Shown here piece by piece: positions 56,527 through 64,000 of a stretch of 64,000 nucleotides of DNA. The stretch spans positions 26,535,521 through 26,599,520 of the forward strand of contig JAJKFL010000042.1 of the NCBI GenBank assembly GCA_021186555.1. The letters run 5' to 3'. The DNA comes from Reticulitermes speratus (Eukaryota > Arthropoda > Insecta > Blattodea > Rhinotermitidae). The translations under genes and the position numbers were made by a program. The stretch's first letter is position 1. Each line of letters begins with the position of its first letter. The notes under the pieces were generated by a model. It saw only the letters and a program-made list of their open reading frames with translations. It did not search any database and was not told the origin of the DNA.

Positions 56527-56625
56527 ATGGATGTTGCAACCAAAGATTCAGATGGAGCAGCAAAACAGGCTGAGCAGTACTATGAAGGTCGGAAAGCATT
56601 GTTAGCTTTAGACTCAGAAAATAAG
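56527..56625 (+). CDS. Candidate first coding exon (unconfirmed)
   Basis: An in-frame TAG (56518-56520) is followed by an ATG with G at -3 and G at +4, then 33 codons without a stop: MDVATKDSDGAAKQ, then AEQYYEGRKALLALDSENK. The last codon AAG abuts gtttgt, a usable donor in phase 0. The peptide is polar and helix-prone, unlike the low-complexity or TE-derived frames around it, and matches none of the window's repeats. I do not recognise the protein. The next exon is not evident before the window's end, so the intron would be long, as is usual in large insect genomes. A chance open frame cannot be excluded at this length. Confidence 0.4.
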
Positions 56626-57321
56626 GTTTGTACTTGTGTGGTAAAGTGCTGATTTTCTTAATATTACAACTGGGCTTTGAAATGGTAAGCTGCATCCCGT
56701 CACATGTGGTGCTGAAAGTGATAGCCCGCGGTGCCCGTGCAGAATTGCACTGAAAGCATCAAATTGACGACTACGCGCTACGGCAGAGCCTAAACGCTAT
56801 GAGACGGAACATTTCTGGTCTAGCTGAGCGATTATTGGCCTCTCAAAATGACATTGCTCTGTTTGGTTAATCACCTCAGCTGATACAGTGTCTATGTCCC
56901 TTGTCTTGGCTCGACTCATTTAATGTGTTAATGTAGCCAACTTAACTGACCGCTCACACGCGTGGTGAAGTAGCATGGGGAAGTGGCAGACGATGGTTGC
57001 CAGGCGCTTGTGTTCCTGTAATTTGATGTAGCACACTAATCAGTTTAAAGCTGTTTATTGCGGTGTTTAATAGAACAAAAATAATACGGTATGTAATATC
57101 ACACCTATAAAGATCTAAATAATAAAGTTGCGAGATGGTGAATTTTGAATTGAACCATTTGTTCATTTTCATTAATAAGGAACTGACCTGACAGTCTATT
57201 GAAACAGGATTGGGCGTGACTTGCAAGCCTCTGCAGTGCATTAAAAGTACGCCGAACCAAGCTGATTTTTGTTTAGATGTCACTGATAATTTGACGCGGG
57301 ATTTTCTTTAATTTCTTGGAC
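56626..57321. other. No gene recognised
   Basis: Would be the start of the intron of the candidate exon. The minus frame 56954-57283 (109 codons) has no domain. Confidence 0.4.
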
Positions 57322-57458
57322 CATTAGTTACCAACTTGTGTGCCACGACACAATAGCTTTTCGCGAGCCTTTGACAAATGTGCCACGAGGCTGAAGGCTT
57401 TGCTCAGCTCGCAGAAGGGGGAGAACCGTTATACTTGTATGACGTTTGGAAACCACTG
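57322..57458. mobile_element. hAT-type MITE, about 137 bp
   Basis: Left end cattagttaccaacttgtg with tgccacgac, right end gacgtttggaaaccactg. The reversed right end cagtggtttccaaacgtc is a hAT-like terminus, and internal tgccacgag/gcgagcc strings are typical of such MITEs. No 8-base duplication is preserved. Confidence 0.5.
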
Positions 57459-57551
57459 GGTTTAGTGAGGCTTTTTGAATTCATATTTTTATTGAAACTT
57501 TGGATATTTTTGTTTTCATACAATAAAATTAAGTAATTAAAGTTCGTATAC

Positions 57552-57812
57552 ACGCGATGAAGTCATGGCAGCAGTGGAGACATGGCTGCACTCTTTCTTA
57601 ATCTCAGCACTAAATGGAGGTGAGTGGTTAGCTTCACGTCCCAGCCGCTCTACCTGCGGGGAAGGGGCCACGCTAACCATTCAGTAGGAGGCTGGGTGGG
57701 CACCATAACCGGTTTCGACATTTTTGGAGACGAGTTAAATCTTTTTCCTCTGCCGGGATTCGAAACCCTATGGTCAGCCCGTAGCCTAATCAGTATACTG
57801 ATTACGCTGTTC
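57552..57812 (-). repeat. SINE-A copy, near full length
   Basis: On minus: cgtaatcagtatactgatta and ggctacgggctg, box-B-like gtttcgaatcccgg, a diverged cgaaaccggttatggtgccc block, gcggctgggacgtgaagc, the middle block with tgctgagattaagaaag, and the tail. The head is preserved. Confidence 0.8.
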
Positions 57813-58153
57813 AGGCTCCTATCTTTATACAGTAAATTACATTATTAAAAAATAGGGTTATGCCTAATTTTTTCGTTCTCCGTTCTAATGCCAGTGAGCT
57901 GCGAGCAGAAAACGAATATCCCAAGTTCGCCGCGAGCACCGAAACGTCAAGAATACTGGCGCCGCCATATGAACTGCATATGGTTCGGTGAACAACACAC
58001 AGCGTTTTTTGTGAGTGATGTTATTTCATCTGTTACGAATATATCTTTTTTATTTTTACGGAAATATTAATACATATTATGATTTACTTCACTGATACTT
58101 ATATACTAACTTCAGAGCTACAGTGTAACGGCCATTTTAGGCACGTTTGCAGA
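57813..58153. other. No gene recognised
   Basis: Short unrecognised stretch; caccgaaacgtc at 57940 lacks the first strand of a hammerhead-like core. Confidence 0.4.
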
Positions 58154-58690
58154 ATTGCGAAAACCGACTATTAGCTTCGCCATGTCTGCCCGTCCGCATG
58201 GAACAACTCGGCTGCCACTGGACGGATTTTCGGAAAGTTGGTATTTGAGGATTTTTCGAAAATCTGTCAAGAAAATTCAAGTTCGATTACAATCTGACAA
58301 GAACAACGGGTACTTCAAATGAAGATCTGTGTACACTTGTGATAATATCTCGTGGAATTATTCTTAGAACGAGAAATGTTTCAGACAATAGATGCAGAGA
58401 AAGTCAAAACACACGTTTTATGTTCAGTAAATTATTTCCTAAAATTAAGCCCTTTATGAGGCAATGTAGAAAAATATGGAAGAGCTAGACAGGTCACAGA
58501 TGACAGTGTAATACGGGGCAGAAAAGATGCGATTTTGATACCGGACAACCAGGGCAAGATTACATAGACGCACTCATGATATTTAAACCTGTTGCTTTTC
58601 CAGCGCAACAGTGGTTACGCGAACGCGCCTCAATGTTGTATTATAGGTACATTGCCTGTCTTGTTTTAGAGTTCCGCGCAGCGTATTGTT
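58154..58690 (+). repeat. Repeat X, copy 2
   Basis: ctattagcttcgccatgtct, gccactggacggattttcgg, cgaaaatctgtcaagaaa and, after an insert of different length, gttacgcgaacgcgcctcaa and attgcctgtcttgtttta. Matches 46600-47000 block by block. Confidence 0.6.
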
Positions 58691-59637
58691 TACGTTCTAA
58701 AAAGTAGTTTGAAGCAACCGTAACATGATGTGAGCTATTAAATGTTACACAGGTTGTGTTCAGACTTTCAAGTGCGTAATTGATGCATAGGAAGCCAGGC
58801 CTGCTGACATGCATAATGTGTTTGCCAGCAAGGTGACCTCCGTATTACATACCTGAAGCTGAAGGTCACTGAAGCTGTACACATTTAATGAGTCTATTTC
58901 TATAATATACAAATCCACCATGAATGTTATCAATGATACTGTACAAGTTAAGGACTTAACTCTGAAAAATTTTTTATTATAAATCTTCTGGAGAGAGAAA
59001 AATGTTTAAACAATTTCCTGTCTGTCAAGGAAACGGTATGTCTGAGTTACAGTTTAGGCCAACACGTTGAAAGTTAATACCTTCATTGAGGATTGCGTTC
59101 TTCTGGGATATGACGCTGCGTCAATGGGCGATTTTCTTCTAGTACGTATCGACCCTTGTAAGTTAGGACACTACACTGCCTCGGAAACATCCGGATCCGA
59201 TTATCCATTGTCGCAGCGTCATTCGAGCAGAGGGGAGTTCACAGCCACACCGCTGGAGAAAACAGAACTCGAAACCTTCTATGAGTTCCTAATTTATGTT
59301 TCGTAATACGGGTATAAAAACAAGTACAATCAAAATGTAGAATGTTTCCGTTTAGTTGTAAATTTATGGGATAAGTGGCCACGTTGTTCGCCGAACTCCC
59401 CGTGCCTCTCTTATTCCCAGAACTGATCAGATTTTGGTAGGCCAGTACCAATTTTGTTCTGCATTTGTACTCTTCAGCAAATGGTAGGCCGCGTCGTGCA
59501 ATTGTACCGTCTGGATTGCACTGTAACTGCTGTTCAGTAAACGTCGTACCAAACCCCTATATTTGTCTTCCGTCAGTAGTAGTAGCCTAACACTAACATT
59601 TGTAGGTCACTTCTATGAACTAGTCTTTATTGGTGGT
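58691..59637. other. No gene recognised; repeat E trace
   Basis: gttcttctgggatatgacgc at 59098-59117 resembles the repeat E arm; following blocks to about 59290 may belong to it. Otherwise unrecognised. Confidence 0.4.
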
Positions 59638-61990
59638 GAGACTAGCTTCGTCCATGATAAGTGGGTCCCTGTCACCACGGCATGGCGCGTCCTCGGGTTG
59701 CGGATGGAGGAACGGCCTCCGGATAGCTGCGAATACATTGAATAAGCAGTCGCGGACAGCCGACAAGAGTTGGCCCTCCAGCTTGGGGGTTGGGCGAGGT
59801 GCTAACACCTTACCATAAAAAAATTACCAAGTTACGAACCACTATACAAAGCCTCGCACCTGGACTGATTCTTTGGTACAACTTAAGCAACGGAAAAAGA
59901 ATATGAGATTTGGAACATGGAACGTGAGGAGCACAGATAGGTCAGGTCACTTATGACAGTGGCCAGGGAATTAGCTAGGTACAAATTAGATTTAGTGGAT
60001 GTACAGGAGGTTAGGTGGGACAAAGGAGGCACAGTAAGAGCAGGGGATTATACTTTTTCTATGGAAAAGGAAATGAAAGTCATCAATTGGGAACAGGATT
60101 TTTGTACATCAGAGAATAGTATCAGCAATTAAGAGAGTAGAGTTTGTTAGTGATAGGATGTCATATATGGTGCTGAGAGGTCGCTGGTGTAATATCATTG
60201 TTCTGAATGTGCATGCACCAACTGAGGAGAAAAGTGATGACTCAAAGGACAGTTTATATGAGGAATTAGAACAGGTTTTTTATGATTTTCCTAAGTAATA
60301 TATGAAAATTCTGTTAGGAGATTTTAATGTAAAATTGGGGAGGGGGATACTTTAAAACCGACGATTGGGAATGAGAATTTGCATGAGGATAGTAATGATA
60401 ATGGTGTTAGAGTTGTAAACTTTGCCACATCAAAAAATCTACTTGTTACGAGCACGATGTTCCCGCACCGAAATATTCATAAATACACCTGGACCTCTCC
60501 CGATGGGAAGACTCATAATCAGATTGATCACGTATTGATAGATAGGAGATGGCATACAAGTATACTCGATATGCGATCGTTCAGGGGAGCTGACTGTGAT
60601 ACTGATCACTATCTGTTGGTTGCAAAAGTTAGGGAAAGACTGGCGGTAATTAAACAAGCAGCACAGAAGTTTGATGATGAGAGATTCAATCTCAAGAAGC
60701 TAAGTGAACTAGAGGTTAGGAAACAATCAGATAAAGATCTCAAACAGGTTTGCAGCTTTGGAGATCTTAAATGTTAGTGAGGACATAAATAGGGCGTGTG
60801 AAAACATTAAAGAGAGTATAAAAATCTCAGCTAAAGGGAGTCCAGGGCTGTATGATAGGAAGCAGCATAAACCATGGTTTGACGAAGAATGTTCAAAATT
60901 TTTAGATCAAAGTAAAGGCTAAAATTCAGTGGTTACCGAATCCAAACGAAAGTACTGTAGATAATCTGAACAATGTAAGACGTGAAGATAGTAGACATTT
61001 CAGGAAAAAAAGAAGGAAAATCTGAAAGCTAAAATTAATGATCTTGAAACAAACAGTAAGAACAAGAATATCAGAGACTTGTATAGGGGCATCAATGACT
61101 CTAAGACGGGTTACCAGCCTAGAAATTATGTAGTAAAGGATGAGAAGGGTGATCTGGTTGCAGACTCCCACAGTATCTTGGCTAGGTTGAGGAATCATTT
61201 CTTTCAGCTATTGAATGTACATGGGGTTAATGATGTTAGGCAGACTGAATACATACAGCAGAGCCACTGGTGCCTGAGCCCAGTGACTCTGAGGTTGAGA
61301 TGGCTATTGAAAAGTTAAAAAGGCACAAATCACCAGGTATTGATCAAATTCCAGCAGAACTGATTAAAGCAGGAGGTAGGACAATTCGTTCTGAGATCCA
61401 TAAACTTATTAATTCTGTTTGGAATAAAGAGGCATTGCCTGAGTAGTGGAAGGAGTCAATCATTGTACCTATTTATAAGAAGGGTGATAAAACAGATTGC
61501 TGTAATTATCGAGGCATATCACTTTTGTCAACCACATACAAAATTCTATCCAACATCCTTCTGTCAAGGTTAACTCCATATGCAGAGGAAATTATTGGGG
61601 AGCATCAGTGTGGATTTAGACGTAACATGTCGACTACTGATCATATATTCTGCATTCGTCAAATACTTGAAAAAAAAATGGGAATACAATGAGGCAGTGC
61701 ATCAGCTATTTATAGACTTCAAGAAAGCCCATGATTCAGTTAGGAGGGAGGTCTTGTATAATATTCTCATTGAATTTGGTATCCCTATGAAACTAGTAAG
61801 GCTATTAAAAATGTGTCTAAATGAAACCTATAGCAGAGTCCGAGTAGGCAAACATTTGTCTGACACATTTCCTATTAAGAATGGTTTGAAACAAGGAGAT
61901 GCTTTCACATTATATTCACCATGCATTCTGTCTTATATAATAGCTTTTATTTTAACCAACACATGCACTACAATTTTGTCGTCGTATATA

Positions 61991-62033
61991 CCCCTACATA
62001 TGTTTCGACTACATATTAGTCATCATCAGGGGG
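61991..62033 (-). ncRNA. Hammerhead-like ribozyme motif, left arm
   Basis: On minus: CCCC, CTGATGA, one extra T, GACTA-ATATG-TAGTC, GAAA, C-ATAT-G, TA, GGGG. Stem I (CCCC/GGGG), stem II and the one-pair stem III typical of minimal hammerheads can all form. Mirror of 62391-62433. Confidence 0.5.
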
Positions 62034-62390
62034 ATCAAAGTATATAAACACAGACTACACATCCATTATAATAGTTGGTTCACATTCAATGTTAAAACCA
62101 GATGAACTATGTTCACTATAAAAACATGTAGCATTTTTTTGCTTCAGTGGTTAAAATGTATAAGTACGTTTGTGTTCCTTATTTGGATTAAAACGTTTAA
62201 AAATATTTTTTTTTAAATAATTTTTAAACGTTTTAATCCAAATAAGGAAAACAAACGTACTTAAACATTTTAACCACTGAAGCAAAAAAATGCTACATGT
62301 TTTTATAGTGAACACAGTTCATCTCGTTTTAACATTGATTGTGAACCAACTATTATAATGGATGTGTAGTCTGTGTTTATATACTTTGAT

Positions 62391-62433
62391 CCCCCTGATG
62401 ATGACTAATAAGTAGTCGAAACATATGTAGGGG
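62391..62433 (+). ncRNA. Hammerhead-like ribozyme motif, right arm
   Basis: Stem I CCCC (62391-62394) with GGGG (62430-62433); core CTGATGA (62395-62401); an extra T at 62402; stem II GACTA (62403-62407) with TAGTC (62413-62417); GAAA (62418-62421); stem III C62422-G62427 around ATAT; cleavage-site TA (62428-62429). Minimal hammerheads with such a short stem III are known from Penelope-like elements. The extra base between core and stem II departs from the textbook form, so activity is open. Confidence 0.5.
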
Positions 62434-63498
62434 TATATACGACGACAAAATTGTAGTGCATGTGTTGGTTACAATAAAAGCTATTATAAAGGAGATGCTT
62501 TATCGCCATTGCTTTTCATCTTTGCTTTGGAATATGCCATTAGGAGGGTTCAGGCAAACCAGGAGCGTTGAAAATTGAATGGTACACATCAGCTTGTGGT
62601 TTATTGCGGATGATGTTAATATATTGGGCGGAAGCATACACGCTATAAAGAAAAACACAGAAGCTTTAGTAGTCGCTAGTAAGGATATTGGTCTAGAAGT
62701 AATTGCTTAGAAAACAAAATACGTGGTCATGTCTCGCAATCAGAAAGCAGGAAAAAATCACAACATAAAGTTAGATAATAAATCCTTTGAAAAGGTGGAA
62801 CAGTTCAAATATTTGGGAACAACCCTAACAAATCGAAATTCTATTCAGGATGAAATTAAAAGCAGATTGAAGTCGGGGAATGCTTGTTATCATTCGGTGC
62901 AGGATCTTCTGTCTTCCAGTTTGCTATCCAAAAATACAAAGATTAAAATATACAGAACTATAAATTTGCTTGTTGTTTTGTTTGGGTGTGAGACTTGGTT
63001 TCTCACACTGAGAGAGGAACATAGGGTGAGGGTGTTGGAGAATAGGGTGCTGAGGAGGATATTTGGGCCTAATAGGGACGGGGTAACAGGGGAGTGGAGA
63101 AGACTACATAACGAGGAACTTAATGATCTGTACTCATCTCCAAATATTTTTCGGGTGATCAAGTCAAGAAGAATGAGGTGGGCGGGGCATGTAGCACGTA
63201 TGGGTGAGGGGAGAGGTGCATACAGGATTTTGGTGGGGAGACCTGAGAGAAGGAGACCACTTGGAAGACCGAGGCGTAAATGGGAGGATAATATTAAAAT
63301 GGATCTTCAAGAAGTAGGATGAGGGGCATGAACTGGATTGATATGGCTCAGGATAGGGACAGGTGGCGAGCTCTTGTGAATGTGGTAATGAACTTGGTGT
63401 TCCACAAAATGCGGGGAATGTCTTGACTATCTAACGACCTGCTAGCTTGTCAAGAAGGACTCTGCTCCATGGAGTTAGTTTAGTTAGAGACTAGCTTC

Positions 63499-63849
63499 AT
63501 TGTTTTTACTCCTCTTAAAAAAATGTCAGGGTGATAATATCAAGGAGCCTTTGACGTTTGTGACATATGACAGGATTTTGATGGGGAATCGTGAAGAAGG
63601 AATCCACTTGGGAGGATCTAGGCGCAGATGGGAGAATGACAGTTACGTTACTAGTTAGGAAATGTCAGCATTTTCGGTGCGTTTGCTCTGTTATTGTCGT
63701 TATGATTTCGTATTACTTCTTTGTTTATTACTCTTGTGGAGTCACTGCTTTAGTTTCTTGTTTAGCGTGGGATGATATGCTCATATACTCGTATATCTTA
63801 AACGCTTATCCTGCATGTCTGTCTTATAAAGTACCTGGACAAATTGCCG
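63499..63849. other. LINE scrap and unrecognised DNA
   Basis: 63555-63645 (caggattttgatggggaatc, ccacttgggaggatctaggc, agatgggagaatgac) is a diverged plus-strand scrap of the RTE LINE C-terminal region (compare 63220-63295). The rest is unrecognised. Confidence 0.55.
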
Positions 63850-63965
63850 TAACAATCCCAAATGTGACATTTCGAGAAAATGCGTCCGTAGGGAGTCGCG
63901 TTTTTCTCTGCGGACAAACCGACCGACATGACGAGGCTAATAGTCGCTATTTATTTTGCGAACGC
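63850..63965 (-). repeat. Repeat X, partial copy 3
   Basis: On minus: gcgactattagcctcgtcat, gtcggtcggtttgtccgcag and the tacggacgcattttctcg stretch, matching the start of repeat X. The plus frame 63591-63971 runs antisense through it and is not a gene. Confidence 0.45.
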
Positions 63966-64000
63966 CCATAAAGATCGATCTTAAATAAACAGAATTGGAG

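Larger units (their letters stand above)
61906..62488. mobile_element. 583-bp inverted-pair element nested in the LINE
   Basis: Two long arms, about 61937-62200 and 62215-62488, are nearly perfect inverted copies. Both sides show aaggagatgcttt (61893-61905 and 62489-62501), a 13-base duplication of LINE coding sequence. The left end has about 31 bases (61906-61936) without a partner on the right. No protein is encoded. Each arm holds a hammerhead-like core. A duplication of this length and a one-sided extension fit target-primed insertion of a Penelope-like terminal repeat pair better than a classic DNA foldback element; that is inference. Confidence 0.75.
59650..63486 (+). mobile_element. 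RTE-type LINE, nearly full length, with nested insertion
   Basis: A 12-base duplication gagactagcttc (59638-59649, 63487-63498) brackets the element; without the nested 583-bp insertion it is about 3.25 kb, normal for RTE. A 5' leader precedes an apurinic-type endonuclease starting MRFGTWNVRS (59903), with VQEVRWDKGG, GDFNVKLG, WTSPDGKTHNQIDHVLIDRR and GADCDTDH (60379-60777 frame). The polymerase follows: KSPGIDQIPAEL-like sequence (about 61325), FIDFKKAHDSVRREVLYNIL (61580-62047 frame) and NGLKQGDA, interrupted by the insertion and resuming with LSPLLFIFALEYAIRR and (shifted) ADDVNILGG. The C-terminal frame 62723-63322 is open for 199 codons ([34 protein letters not shown]). Several frameshifts and stops plus the insertion make it inactive. 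Confidence 0.95.

Noticed and set aside
1-64000. CRISPR arrays, bacterial operons, rRNA genes, LTR retroviral or Polinton-like elements
   Set aside because: Looked for repeats with regular spacers, clustered long frames, protease/integrase/capsid-like frames and paired long terminal repeats; none seen.

Overview
The window looks like gene-poor, repeat-rich nuclear DNA of an insect, most likely a large blattodean (cockroach-like) genome. The evidence is the repertoire: RTE-type LINEs with an apurinic-type endonuclease, an R4/Dong-type LINE, a deleted mariner, Penelope-like fragments and dense tRNA-derived SINEs, with long stretches of single-copy-looking DNA that carry no convincing open gene. 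The cockroach reading is my recollection of similar LINE translations and is inference. I see no bacterial gene, operon, CRISPR array, rRNA or functional tRNA, and no LTR retrovirus-like element.

Layout. 1-6.4 kb: scattered SINE-A copies in unrecognised DNA. 6.4-9.0 kb: a minus-strand RTE LINE end, then a Penelope-like locus (foldbacks with hammerhead-like cores on either side of a reverse transcriptase fragment) broken by a SINE-B. 9-20 kb: mostly unrecognised DNA with SINEs, one hAT-type MITE, a LINE scrap and a candidate 5' exon at 13565-13829. 20.6-26.1 kb: a LINE, a second Penelope-like remnant with inverted flanks, a head-to-head transposase foldback and a mariner with perfect ends but a deleted centre. 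28.2-30.7 kb: LINE ends of R4/Dong and jockey type lying against TAA microsatellites. 31-45 kb: SINE-A, SINE-B-like and SINE-C copies, one long open LINE 3' ORF (34.6-35.5 kb) and a retroposon cluster at 42.5-44.1 kb whose LINE has a clean 14-bp target duplication. 45-59 kb: unrecognised DNA with SINEs, pogo- and hAT-like MITEs, a degenerate tandem array (52.1-52.9 kb), a diverged repeat pair (46.6 and 58.1 kb) and a candidate first coding exon at 56527-56625. 59.6-63.5 kb: a nearly complete RTE LINE bounded by a 12-bp duplication, with a 583-bp inverted-pair element inserted in its reverse transcriptase.

Most interesting: the 583-bp insertion carries a hammerhead-ribozyme-like core in each arm, one per strand. 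Related cores occur in foldbacks beside the two Penelope-like fragments (7.5-9.0 and 22.4-24.3 kb). This suggests that inverted terminal repeats of Penelope-like elements can move as small units without coding sequence. Hammerheads in Penelope-like elements are known; the inverted solo form and an extra base shared by all the cores deserve checking.

Limits: all calls are by eye. Repeat borders are good to about 5-20 bases unless a target duplication is given. Family names SINE-A, -B, -C, -V and repeats E, F and X are labels I made up for this window.
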